The position numbers and the translations under genes were made by a program. Below, piece after piece: positions 50,109 through 58,615 of a stretch of DNA of 64,000 bases. Each line of letters starts with the position of its first letter. Position 1 is the stretch's first letter. Below the pieces are notes generated by a model, which ran no database searches, had not been told where the DNA came from, and worked only from the letters and a program-made list of their open reading frames with translations. This DNA comes from Nocardioides pocheonensis (GTDB taxonomy: Bacteria > Actinomycetota > Actinomycetes > Propionibacteriales > Nocardioidaceae): assembly GCF_003725535.1 (NCBI RefSeq), contig NZ_RJSF01000047.1, positions 265,972-329,971 on the forward strand. Direction: 5' to 3'.

Positions 50109-51637
50109 ACGCCTGGACCGACGGCCGGCTGCACAGCGCGGTGCTTGTCTCGCCGCGGCGTGAGCGGCGAAGCGACCGCCGCATTCGGCGAGGCGCGGCG
50201 AGGTTGTTGCTGGCCGAAGACCGCGAGTCCCGGAAGGCTGCGGCCAGAGCGAAGGCCGAAGAACTCGCGGCCGAGCGACGCGCCACCGTCGTGCTGCCGA
50301 GGGCGGGTGAGCCTGGCCCGGCAGCGCTCCGCACTCCGGGTCGCCTCCGGATCCCACGGCATCAGGACACTTCGGCCACCCTTGCGGGCGCGTACCCGTT
50401 CCTGGCCGAAGGCGGTCTGGGAAGCGACGGCGTCTTCGTCGGCCAGGATCTCTACTCCGGCAGCTCGTTCGTCTACGACCCATGGGTGCTATACGCCCGC
50501 GGCATGATCACCGCCCCGAACGTCGTGCTCGCCGGGATCGTCGGAGCCGGCAAGTCAGCCCTAGCGAAGAGCCTCTACACCCGCTCCATTCCCTTCGGCC
50601 GCCGCGTCTACGTGCCCGGCGACCCGAAGGGCGAACACACCGCCGTCGCCGAGGCGGTCGGAGGGAAGGCCATCGCCCTCGGGCATGGCATGGCGAACCG
50701 GCTCAACCCTCTCGACGAGGGTCACCGGCCCGGCGGTCTCGACGACGCCCAATGGGCAGCACAGGTGACCGCTCGTCGTCGTGAGCTCGTGGGGGCTCTT
50801 GCCGAGACCGTGCTCGACCGGCGCCTGACCCCGTTGGAGCACACCGCGATCGACATCGCCCTCACCGACACTGTCCGGTCCTCGGAGGTGCCGGTGTTGC
50901 CGATGGTCGTCGACAGACTCCTCGCGCCGGATTCGGCGAGCGACGCTGACGGGCGCCTGACGGAGGACGGCCGTCTTGTTGGGCATTCGCTGCGGCGCCT
51001 TGTCGCCGGCGACCTGGCCGGGCTGTTCGACGGCCCGAGCACGGTGCGGTTCGATCCGACCTTGCCGATGGTCTCCCTCGACCTGTCGCGGGTCACCGAG
51101 AACGCGACGCTGATCTCGGTGCTGATGACGTGCGCGTCGGCGTGGATGGAGTCAGCCCTGCTCGACCCGGCGGGCGGGCAACGCTGGGTGGTGTACGACG
51201 AGGCCTGGCGACTCATGTCCCACCCCGCGTTGTTGCGGCGCATGGACGCCCACTGGAGGTTGGCGCGTCACTACGGGATCGCGAACATGCTGATCTTCCA
51301 CAAGCTCTCCGACCTCGACAACGTCGGCGACCAAGGCTCGGCGATGCGAGCGCTGGCCTCTTCGCTCCTCGCGAACGCCGAGACCCGCGTCGTCTACCGG
51401 CAGGAGTCCGACCAGCTCGGATCCACGGCTGCCGCGCTCGGGCTCACCCAGACCGAGCAGTCGCTGCTTCCCACGCTGGGCACCGGCCAGGGGCTGTGGC
51501 GGATCAAGCACCGGTCCTTCGTCGTACAGCACCAGCTCCATCCAGCCGAACTGGCGCTCTTCGAGACAGGTGCCCGCGCGAGGGGTGTGGCGCCGGAGGC
51601 GCACCTGGCCTCCGAGGAGACAGGACCTGTCCGATGA
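50105..51637 (+). CDS. VirB4-like conjugation ATPase (ATPase half)
   Basis: Protein of 510 residues. An Arg-rich N-terminus is followed by YPFLAEGGLGSDGVFVGQDL, the P-loop GIVGAGKSA (144-152), DPKGEHTAVAEAVGGKAIAL, Walker B WVVYDEAWRLM (about 362-372), RHYGIANMLIFHKLSDLDNV and VVYRQESDQLG. The order is that of the RecA-like domain of VirB4/TraE-type ATPases, which power T4SS assembly and transfer. The N-terminal domain lies in the 48020-49486 gene. ATGA overlaps on both sides. Confidence 0.9.
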   Translation: MNAWTDGRLHSAVLVSPRRERRSDRRIRRGAARLLLAEDRESRKAAARAKAEELAAERRATVVLPRAGEPGPAALRTPGRLRIPRHQDTSATLAGAYPFLAEGGLGSDGVFVGQDLYSGSSFVYDPWVLYARGMITAPNVVLAGIVGAGKSALAKSLYTRSIPFGRRVYVPGDPKGEHTAVAEAVGGKAIALGHGMANRLNPLDEGHRPGGLDDAQWAAQVTARRRELVGALAETVLDRRLTPLEHTAIDIALTDTVRSSEVPVLPMVVDRLLAPDSASDADGRLTEDGRLVGHSLRRLVAGDLAGLFDGPSTVRFDPTLPMVSLDLSRVTENATLISVLMTCASAWMESALLDPAGGQRWVVYDEAWRLMSHPALLRRMDAHWRLARHYGIANMLIFHKLSDLDNVGDQGSAMRALASSLLANAETRVVYRQESDQLGSTAAALGLTQTEQSLLPTLGTGQGLWRIKHRSFVVQHQLHPAELALFETGARARGVAPEAHLASEETGPVR

Positions 51638-52689
51638 GAGTCCAGAAGCGAGACCTCGCGGCCCGCGAGGCCAAGCTCGAAGCACTGCAGCATCGGCTGA
51701 CCGAGTCAGTCGGCACACTGGTGACCGGCGAGGACTGGAAGCGGGCGTTGGAGTTCGCCGCGAAGTTCCGCGCACGGTCATTTGGCAACACGATGCTGAT
51801 CGCAGCCCAGCACTTCGCCGCCTTCCAGGAGGGCCGCGTCCCCGAGCCGGCGCCGACCTACGTCGCCGGGTTCAAGCAGTGGCTCAACCTCAACCGCGCC
51901 GTCGTGAAGGGCCAGTCCGGGTACGCGATCCTCGCCCCGGTCACTGCACGGTTCGCGTCGTCAAACCCCGCCGACCCTGACTCGTGGCGGCGACTGGCGC
52001 GTGGCGAGAAGCCTGCCTTCGGCGAAGCCGTTCGATCGAAGCTGGTCGGCCTCAAACCCGCCTACGTCTGGGACATCTCGCAGACCGACGGCGAGCCGAT
52101 CCCCGAAACCCCACGCCCGACGCTCCTGCAAGGGCAGGCACCGGAGGGATTGTGGGACGGGCTGGCGGATCAGATCACCGCGCGCGGTTTCGAGCTGCGG
52201 CTGGTCTCGAACTCGAAGTCGATCGGCGGCGCCAACGGACTGACCGACTTCACGACCCGCGAGATCTCGGTCCGCATGGACATGGACGACTCAGCGCAGG
52301 TCAAGACGCTCACGCATGAGCTTGCCCATGCAATGCTCCACAGCCCGGACGACGCCGACGCGGCCCTACACCGAGGCATCGCCGAAGTGGAGGCCGAGTC
52401 CGTCGCCCTGATGGTCGCGGCCGCCCATGGTCTGGCGACCGACGACTACACCATCCCTTACGTTGCCTCGTGGGCCAGCAGCGTGCCGGGCAAGACACCG
52501 GTCGAGGTCGTCCAGTCGACCGCCGAGCGGGTCCGCGGAGCCGCAGTGACGATCCTGGACGGACTCGATACCCCACAGATCGGGGACGGCAACCCTCCTG
52601 GCCTGGACCGCGAGGCACTCGCCGCTGGGCGCAGCGCGCCGGTCGTGGAGCCGGCCGTCCACCGACAGGCCGAGGTGCTGGGACGATGA
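51634..52689 (+). CDS. ArdC-like protein with ImmA/IrrE-type metallopeptidase domain
   Basis: Protein of 351 residues. The N-terminal half (LTESVGTLVTGEDWKRALEF, FRARSFGNTMLIAAQH, VAGFKQWLNLNRAVVKGQSG) matches the ArdC ssDNA-binding domain. The C-terminal half has VKTLTHELAHAML, an HExxH zinc site (His228, Glu229, His232), and EVEAESVALMVAAAHGL, the family's downstream Glu helix. ArdC proteins protect incoming single-stranded DNA from restriction. It sits between the VirB4 ATPase and the coupling protein, overlapping both neighbours by 4 bases, so it is part of the transfer operon rather than a separate early-entry gene. Confidence 0.87.
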   Translation: MRVQKRDLAAREAKLEALQHRLTESVGTLVTGEDWKRALEFAAKFRARSFGNTMLIAAQHFAAFQEGRVPEPAPTYVAGFKQWLNLNRAVVKGQSGYAILAPVTARFASSNPADPDSWRRLARGEKPAFGEAVRSKLVGLKPAYVWDISQTDGEPIPETPRPTLLQGQAPEGLWDGLADQITARGFELRLVSNSKSIGGANGLTDFTTREISVRMDMDDSAQVKTLTHELAHAMLHSPDDADAALHRGIAEVEAESVALMVAAAHGLATDDYTIPYVASWASSVPGKTPVEVVQSTAERVRGAAVTILDGLDTPQIGDGNPPGLDREALAAGRSAPVVEPAVHRQAEVLGR

Positions 52690-53207
52690 GCATTCTCAAC
52701 TCAGCCGCTCCATACCGTCGCGACGAGCGCTCGACCATTCGCGTTCCGGTCGTGATGCCGCTGGTCGAGGTCACGGTCGCTACCGACGGCTATCTCGCCG
52801 TCACTCTGGACCGGGAACCGTATTCGGCTGACAGTGCCCTTCAGCGTGGTGACCTTCAGCGTCTGGTCGATGGCATCGTCTCTGATCTGGGGACGCCGGT
52901 ACGGGTTGAAGTCCACGAAGCCGATGGGTCGACGTTCACGGACATCGTCACGCCGGAGCTTCGTCCAGCAGATCCCCCGACGAAGCAGGTCCAGCACAAG
53001 GCGCTTGCCTCAGCGTTCGGGATTTCCGGCGGCGGGTTCCTGGCGGGCGAGACAGTCGAGGTTTGCGTCGTCGTAGCTCGGCGAGTCGCCGACGACGAAG
53101 GCCTCGCACAGCTTCGGCTTCCGCCGGCGGTCCTCGCCGACCACCCCCACGTCGTCCTCATCGGACGCACCTCTGGCGCATTCGCCGTCAGCCAGGGCTC
53201 AGCATGA
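52686..53207 (+). CDS. Hypothetical protein upstream of the coupling-protein gene
   Basis: Protein of 173 residues with no membrane segment. The N-terminus is beta-rich (IRVPVVMPLVEVTVATDGYL, PVRVEVHEADGSTFTDIV), the C-terminus has ALASAFGISGGGFLAGETVE and VCVVVARRVADDEGLAQLRL. The FGISGxGFLAGExVxV segment recalls small conserved proteins found next to T4CP genes in actinobacterial elements; function unknown. ATGA overlap upstream and 4-base overlap downstream. Confidence 0.65.
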   Translation: MSILNSAAPYRRDERSTIRVPVVMPLVEVTVATDGYLAVTLDREPYSADSALQRGDLQRLVDGIVSDLGTPVRVEVHEADGSTFTDIVTPELRPADPPTKQVQHKALASAFGISGGGFLAGETVEVCVVVARRVADDEGLAQLRLPPAVLADHPHVVLIGRTSGAFAVSQGSA

Positions 53208-54610
53208 ATGCCCGCGGGCAGGGCGTCGACGACGAGCTGGTCAACCTCGGACTCATCCTCATCGCCGTCGCCACGGTCCTCGCCGCGATCCTCCGGCTGG
53301 CCGGTGCCGTTGCAGCCTGGCTATCAGGGGCACCTCAACCGACGCTCGGGTGGGCGGCGGGCTTCCGGGTGCTGAACCATCCGGGTGACCCCGCGGAGGC
53401 GCTGGGCGCCCAAAGTCTCGTTGCGTGGGTCTACTGGTTGGTCCTCACCCTCATGGTCGCCGCCGTCGGCGCGAGCGCGCTGCTGGTGTGGCGGCGGATC
53501 GGCGCCCTCAAGCACAAGACGACCCACGACCCCCGGCGCCTCGCGGGTGTCGCTACTGGCCGCGACGTACGGACCGTGGCCTCACGCAAGGCGTTGCTGA
53601 AACGCGGTCGGACGCTCCGGCCGTCCCTCGACCATCCCGAGCCATCTGACGTCGGCTACCTGCTCGGCCGCTCCCGCGGTCAACAGGTGTGGGCGTCGGT
53701 GGAGGACTCGATCCTGCTCCTCGGACCGCCCCGCTCGGGCAAGGGGCTCCACGTCGTCATCAACGCCATCCTCGACGCACCCGGAGCATTGATCACGACG
53801 GCGACCCGGCCCGACAACATCGCCGCCACCATCACCGAGCGTCAACGGCGCGGCCCAGTTGCGGTATTCGATCCGCAACGGCTCGCGGAGGGGATGCCCG
53901 CCGGCCTGCGCTGGTCGCCCGTCCGGGGCTGCGAAGACCCTCTCACGGCGATGATCCGAGCAACCGGCCTCGCGTCAGCCACGGGCCTCTCGACCGGTGG
54001 CGTGGAGTCCGGAGGCTTCTGGGAAGGCAAGACCCGGACCGCACTCCAAGCCCTGTTGCAAGCTGCCGCCCTCGACCACCGGACGCCGCGAGAGCTGTTC
54101 GGCTGGACGCTCTCGCCATCGGCCGCCGCCGACGCCGTCGCGATCCTGTCCACCAACCCGAACGCGGCGCCAGGCTGGGCCGACTCGCTGGAGTCGATGA
54201 TCCACGCCGACCCGCGCACCCGCGACTCGATCTGGATGGGCGTCTCCCTCGCGCTCTCCTGCCTCGCCGACCCACGCGTCCTGGACACCGTCTCTCCCGG
54301 TGCTGGCGAGCAGTTCGACCCGGTCGATTTCCTCACCAGCAAAGGCACCCTCTACCTGCTGGCTACCGGCGCCGGAGCCAGCGCGTCCTGGTCGCTCGTC
54401 GCTGCGTTCATCGAAGACCTCATCGAGACCGCCCGCCACCTCGCCGCCGCTTCACCAGGCGCGCGGCTTGATCCGCCCCTCCTCATGGCGCTGGACGAGA
54501 TCGGCAACCTTTCGCCGCTGCCGTCGCTACCCGTGCTGATGGCGGAGGGCGGAGGCACAGGTGTCACGACGATGCCGGTTCTCCAATCCCTCACGTGGGT
54601 GTGCAGCTGA
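53204..54610 (+). CDS. VirD4/TraG-like type IV coupling protein, truncated at the C-terminus
   Basis: The reading frame is 468 residues; relatives are commonly about 600. Two N-terminal helices (LGLILIAVATVLAAILRLAG and LVAWVYWLVLTLMVAAVGAS) precede a soluble ATPase with P-loop GPPRSGKG (174-181), TTATRPDNIAATI, DPQRLAEGM, and Walker B LLMALDEIGNLSPLPSLPVL near the end. Family sequence stops at MPVLQSL. The next five codons (TWVCS, stop) belong to the fused antisense relaxase fragment. The last part of the RecA fold, with the arginine finger region, is therefore lost, and coupling of DNA to the channel is probably impaired. The upstream operon is otherwise intact. Confidence 0.85.
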   Translation: MNARGQGVDDELVNLGLILIAVATVLAAILRLAGAVAAWLSGAPQPTLGWAAGFRVLNHPGDPAEALGAQSLVAWVYWLVLTLMVAAVGASALLVWRRIGALKHKTTHDPRRLAGVATGRDVRTVASRKALLKRGRTLRPSLDHPEPSDVGYLLGRSRGQQVWASVEDSILLLGPPRSGKGLHVVINAILDAPGALITTATRPDNIAATITERQRRGPVAVFDPQRLAEGMPAGLRWSPVRGCEDPLTAMIRATGLASATGLSTGGVESGGFWEGKTRTALQALLQAAALDHRTPRELFGWTLSPSAAADAVAILSTNPNAAPGWADSLESMIHADPRTRDSIWMGVSLALSCLADPRVLDTVSPGAGEQFDPVDFLTSKGTLYLLATGAGASASWSLVAAFIEDLIETARHLAAASPGARLDPPLLMALDEIGNLSPLPSLPVLMAEGGGTGVTTMPVLQSLTWVCS

Positions 54611-55272
54611 GGGTCGCCGGCACGAGAGTCCCAGTGGTCGTACGCCGTCGCTGCGACACCGACGACATCGTGATGCGCGGAGGCTCCGTCTCGCGCGTTG
54701 GCGCCGGCCCGCGTCACCGCAACCTCGCGCTCCAGCATCGCCAGGACCTGGGAGACGGCCTGGTGGTGCGCATCGACGATCAATGCCTGACTACCCGCAT
54801 CCGCTACGCCCCACAGCACGGAGACTGACTTCGGCACGCTGAACGTGTAGTCGAAGCCAGCGGTCGCAGTCTGGGCCTTCGCGAGTTCCTCGGCCTCGAT
54901 CTCGTCGAGGGTCTGCGCGCGCTCCTCATCCGACAGGTGCGGGTTCAGTCTGGCAACGCGCTCGTCGACTCGCTGCTTGTGAGTGGCGAAACGCTGGAAG
55001 GCCGTCCCGAGTTGCTCCCCGGTGACCGGGTCACGCCCCTGCCCGATGAGCAGCACCAGTTGGGGCTCGGAGACCGTGGTGCCGACGGTGAGCTGCCCTG
55101 CGCCGAACTCGCTGACCCCCGCGCCCATCCAGACGCCGGGTGGGGTTCCGGCCTCTGCGTAGTAGCGGGTCAGCGGTGTCGCGAGGCTACGGTTGCCGTC
55201 GCCGGCGGCGACGCTTCGGAGCAGGTACTTGTAGCCCTCGCCTGCCGACATCTTGCGCATCGAGACGGTCAT
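54352..55272 (-). pseudogene. Truncated second MobF relaxase
   Basis: From ATG 55272, about 225 residues match the N-terminus of the 25515-29069 relaxase: MSAGEGYKYLLRSVAAGDGN, LTRYYAEAGTPPGVWMG, FTFSVPKSVSVLWG-like (TFSVPKSVSVLWGVADAGSQ) and DPQLHTHV. Homology ends at that HTHV (about 54595). The frame then reads 80 unrelated residues antisense to the coupling-protein gene and stops at 54352. Both tyrosine pairs and the His pair are present, but the rest of the relaxase fold and the whole helicase are gone. GAGGAGG lies 9 bases before the ATG, as in the intact gene. Inactive, or at most a trans-acting fragment. Confidence 0.85.
54590..54600. other. Deletion junction between two conjugative elements
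   Basis: To the left, coupling-protein sequence runs to CTCCAATCCCTC. To the right, from about TGGGTGTGCAGCTG, the sequence follows the minus-strand relaxase gene, matching 28391 onward (CACxCAC of the HxH motif). No target-site duplication or insertion sequence is visible at the point. Confidence 0.75.
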
Positions 55273-55278
55273 CGCCGC

Positions 55279-55301
55279 GCACCTCCTCGGCATGCAGGTG
55301 C
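55279..55301 (-). promoter_or_regulatory. Hairpin at the truncated relaxase start, partner of 29072-29102
   Basis: GCACCT (55279-55284) and AGGTGC (55296-55301) flank the same 11-base loop CCTCGGCATGC as in copy A. The stem can extend with a bulge. An 11-base GAGGTGAGGAA also recurs at 55471-55481 and 29250-29260. The remaining gap to 55610 (337 bases without a gene) shows nothing else I can support. Confidence 0.45.
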
Positions 55302-55609
55302 ACGCGCGGTTCCACAGTCGCCCACACGCCGCTGCCCATCCACAGGCCCGGCCACTGAGCCCTCCTCACGGTGCCAGAGGTGTGGACTCTGGAAGAGGCA
55401 GGCGTACGTGGCGCGGGAAACCGTGCGCACCTGCCGAACGATCGGCGGCGCTGTCGGCCGCGAGTTGGAAGAGGTGAGGAATGAGAGACGGTTGCGCTTG
55501 GTGGGTCACCGATGCCTCAATAGGACATGACGGTGCCTTGCCAGTCCGTCAGCAGGGCGTCGTTCGCACTTCCGTGACCCAACCCCACGGAAGGGAACGG
55601 TCTCGGGAA

Positions 55610-56209
55610 ATGACGCGAAATCGGGGAACAGCACTTGTAGCGACAGCAGTCATGCTGCTGGTCGCGGTGACCGCGTGTGCCGACGACGGCAATGATCCCG
55701 CGGCGCCTGGGAGCACCGCCCCCAGCACGCCGGCCCCGACCACAAGTTCATCGACGCCGCCTTCCGAGAGCGAGATTGCCTCCGAGGCGGCGTCCGCCAT
55801 GGTGCGCCAGTACTTCGAGACGGTGGGCCAGATTCGGCGGGACCCGAAGCGTCCGGCGTCCGATCTCGACGCCGTCGCGTCGAGCACCCAGCTTCTCGCG
55901 CAGAAGAACCTGTTGAAGCGCCAGCGAGCCGACGGACTGCACCAGACCGGCATGACCAAGGTCGTGAAGCTGAACGTGCAATCCGTCAGCCTCGATGAAC
56001 CGGCCACTGCGGTGATCGACGTCTGCTGGGACGTCAGCGGCGTCGACGTCATCGATCGCAGCGGCACGTCGGTGGTGACGCCAGAGCGCAAGGACATCGG
56101 TTGGACGCGCTTCACCGTCACCAATGACAAGTGGAAGACAGCACCGGCCGACGGTTGGCGGGTGTCCGGCGGCTCGGACCTGGAGAAAGAGCCGTGCGCC
56201 GGATCCTGA
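55610..56209 (+). CDS. Predicted lipoprotein, module B
   Basis: Protein of 199 residues. TALVATAVMLLVAVTAC ends in a lipobox-like VTAC (Cys22), then a Pro/Thr/Ser linker and a domain with AASAMVRQYFETVGQIRRD, LLAQKNLLKRQRADGLHQTG and WRVSGGSDLEKEPC. The last 150 residues align with the 29352 lipoprotein across their length, with a few short indels. The 16-base overlap with the next gene is conserved. Confidence 0.72.
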   Translation: MTRNRGTALVATAVMLLVAVTACADDGNDPAAPGSTAPSTPAPTTSSSTPPSESEIASEAASAMVRQYFETVGQIRRDPKRPASDLDAVASSTQLLAQKNLLKRQRADGLHQTGMTKVVKLNVQSVSLDEPATAVIDVCWDVSGVDVIDRSGTSVVTPERKDIGWTRFTVTNDKWKTAPADGWRVSGGSDLEKEPCAGS

Positions 56210-57153
56210 CCGTCGCGGTCACCGTCGCAGCCCTCGCAAGCGGGCTGGTCGGTCTGGTGTCGTCACCGGCGTATGCCGACACCGTCTGCGGTCAGACCGA
56301 CCCCGACACCGGGATCTGTCTGATCTGGATCGAGGTTCCTGGCACCCCAGGCACCCCCGCTGATCCGGGAGACGACGGGCCGAAGGACACAGGATCGGGC
56401 GCGGCGTGCTACTGGGATGGGACCGCGCAGGGCGTCAGCAAGCCACCGCCCGGCCCAGTGCCGTGCAGTTCCGAGTACGGCTACTGGTCGAACGGCTACC
56501 ACTGCTACATCCAACTGCTCGATCCCCAACCTGCTGCCGGCGACCCGAGCTGGCAGGGCCACGAGCCCGGTGACGGCGGCGTGTATCAGTGCTACCAGCC
56601 GCAGACGGATCTCATGATCCTCGTGTGGTCGGCAGACCCTCCGCCCAACTCAGGAAGCGGTCCCACGCCCCGAGATGTAGCGCAGCTCGCCATCGCCGAC
56701 ATGAAGCTGACCGCCATCAACATCGGCATCGCTCCGAAGGCGGAGGACGGGCGCATCGGCCTCGTCGGCATGCCGATCTGGATGTGGGTCGCCAATCCCG
56801 ATGCGCACACCTGGGGTCCTGCCACCGCCTCGGCGACCGCGGGCGGCATCACCGTGACTGCCACCGCTCGGGTTCACCAGATCACCTGGGAGATGGGTGA
56901 CGGCCACAAGGTCACGTGCAGGACCGCTGGCACGCCTTACAAGCCGGCCTACGGCAACAAGAAGTCGCCCGACTGCGGCTACAGCTACACCACATCCAGT
57001 GCGCCGAAGGCGGACCACAAGTTCATGGTCACGGCGACGTCGGACTGGATCATCGACTGGGCCGGGGCGGGCCAGACAGGAACCATCCGGTTGAACGGAC
57101 TCGTCCGTGAAGCCCAGATCGCCATCGGAGAAGCACAGGTGCTCGTGCAGTAG
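56194..57153 (+). CDS. Secreted conserved protein of the transfer module, copy B
   Basis: Protein of 319 residues, the same length as the 29951 protein. Signal peptide to about SPAYADTV, a Gly/Pro-rich segment (VPGTPGTPADPGDDGPKDTG), then CYWDGTAQGVSKPPPGPVPC, GYWSNGYHCYIQL, WQGHEPGDGGVYQCYQPQ and the C-terminal ITWEMGDGHKVTCRTAGTPY. All the cysteines of copy A recur. The GTG at 56194 is used because it keeps the 16-base overlap and the signal peptide; in copy A the codon is ATG. Confidence 0.78.
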   Translation: MRRILTVAVTVAALASGLVGLVSSPAYADTVCGQTDPDTGICLIWIEVPGTPGTPADPGDDGPKDTGSGAACYWDGTAQGVSKPPPGPVPCSSEYGYWSNGYHCYIQLLDPQPAAGDPSWQGHEPGDGGVYQCYQPQTDLMILVWSADPPPNSGSGPTPRDVAQLAIADMKLTAINIGIAPKAEDGRIGLVGMPIWMWVANPDAHTWGPATASATAGGITVTATARVHQITWEMGDGHKVTCRTAGTPYKPAYGNKKSPDCGYSYTTSSAPKADHKFMVTATSDWIIDWAGAGQTGTIRLNGLVREAQIAIGEAQVLVQ

Positions 57154-57176
57154 CTGGGCGGAGGGAGTAACGGACC

Positions 57177-57851
57177 ATGAGTAAGACGGCCACCCGAGAC
57201 GACAGGACACTCGACCGTGAGTCGGGTCCCGCCGCCAGTCCGCTTGTGCCGCCGCCGAAGCTCCGGCGTCGACCAGCTCTGATCGTCGCTGCGCTCGTGG
57301 CGATTTGCCTCGGGGCTCTCCTCGCCGCTTGGGCTTGGACGGCCACCACGAACACCCAGGAGGTCCTCGTCGCGCGGGACACGATCGAGCGCGGTGCAGT
57401 GATCCAGGCCGACGATCTCGCCCGGGTGCGGGTCAGCGCTGACCCGGCGCTCCAACCGGTGCCGGCCAGCCAGTTCGACCAGGTGGTCGGGCAACGAGCG
57501 GCGTACGACGTCGCGGCCGGCGCGATGCTCACCCCCGAGTCGTTCTCTCAGGCTGTAGTGCCGGACGCCGACAACTCGATCGTCGGGGTCGCGCTGACGC
57601 CGGCCCAGGCGCCCGGGTTGGACCTCGCCACTGGGGATCGAGTGCGCGTCGTCGTAACGCCTCCTGAAGGGGCGGAGATGCCGGAGGGTGTGCCGCAGTT
57701 CAGCGAGGCGACGGTCGCCGGCGTGCGCACCTCAAGCGAGACCGGCCAGCTGATCGTCGATCTTCTCGTGCCTCACGCCGATGCCGCTGTCCTCGCTGCC
57801 CGCGCCGCAACCGGCAACGTCGCCCTCGTCCTGGACTCCCGGGAACGCTGA
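57177..57851 (+). CDS. SAF-domain protein (CpaB/RcpC-like), module B
   Basis: Protein of 224 residues. Membrane helix ALIVAALVAICLGALLAAWA, SAF domain from TTNTQEVLVARDTIERGAVI, same end (AARAATGNVALVLDSRER). The first 25 residues (TATRDDRTLDxESGPAAxxL) also match. GGAGGGAG lies before the ATG at 57177. The stop overlaps the next ATG. Confidence 0.85.
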   Translation: MSKTATRDDRTLDRESGPAASPLVPPPKLRRRPALIVAALVAICLGALLAAWAWTATTNTQEVLVARDTIERGAVIQADDLARVRVSADPALQPVPASQFDQVVGQRAAYDVAAGAMLTPESFSQAVVPDADNSIVGVALTPAQAPGLDLATGDRVRVVVTPPEGAEMPEGVPQFSEATVAGVRTSSETGQLIVDLLVPHADAAVLAARAATGNVALVLDSRER

Positions 57852-58615
57852 TGGCTGTCATCGCCCTTGCCTCGGCATCCGGTGCGCCCGGGGTCACCAC
57901 GACGGCGCTCGGACTGTCGTTGCTGTGGCCGCGCCCGGTCTTGCTCATCGAGGCCGACCCGACAGGAGGGTCGGGTCTCCTGGCCGGCTACTTCCGTGGC
58001 ACTCGGGAGTATGAGGCCGGGCTGATCGAGCTCGCGCTCACATCGAGCAGCATCCGCGACGGGCTCGCCGAGGTCTCGCAGCGGATCTCGGGCACGACCG
58101 TGTCCTTCGTCGCGGGAACCCGGTCGCACACGCAAGCGCCCGCTCTGCGCGATCTCTGGCTGCCGCTCTCAGAGGAGCTTGCGGACCTGGAGTCGACCGG
58201 TCAGGACGTCATCGTCGACGCCGGTCGGCTCGGACTCGTCGGTTCACCGGAACCGCTGCTCGCGCACGCCGACCTGACACTCATCGTGGCGCGGACGAGC
58301 TTGCCTGCCCTCTCGGCGGTCCGGTCATGGGCCGATTCGGTGCAGCACGGCACGTTCGACTGGCAACAGGCTGGACTCGTCGTGATCGGGGACGGTCAGC
58401 CGTATAGCGCGCGTGAGGTGGGCCGGGTTCTGAACTCGCCCGTGGTAGCAGCCCTACCCGAGGATCCCGAGTCGGCAGCCGTCTTCTCCCGCGGAGCTCA
58501 ACCACCGAAGCGATTCGAGACCGGCCCACTCGCCCGTGGTCTCCAAGCTGCGATCGCCTCGATCCATTCGGCCGTCTCACGCAGTCGGAGCGAGCTGGAA
58601 GGAGTCCGCTCGTGA
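57851..58615 (+). CDS. CpaE/ParA-like protein with degenerate P-loop, module B
   Basis: Protein of 254 residues. SASGAPGVTTTALGLSL replaces the P-loop, with both signature lysines missing as in module A. LLIEADPTGGSGLLAGYFRG, VIVDAGRLGLVGSPEPLL and VFSRGAQPPKRFETGPLARG match copy A. That the same residues are lost in two diverged copies implies the loss is old and tolerated, or functional. 4-base GTGA overlap with CpaF. Confidence 0.8.
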   Translation: MAVIALASASGAPGVTTTALGLSLLWPRPVLLIEADPTGGSGLLAGYFRGTREYEAGLIELALTSSSIRDGLAEVSQRISGTTVSFVAGTRSHTQAPALRDLWLPLSEELADLESTGQDVIVDAGRLGLVGSPEPLLAHADLTLIVARTSLPALSAVRSWADSVQHGTFDWQQAGLVVIGDGQPYSAREVGRVLNSPVVAALPEDPESAAVFSRGAQPPKRFETGPLARGLQAAIASIHSAVSRSRSELEGVRS

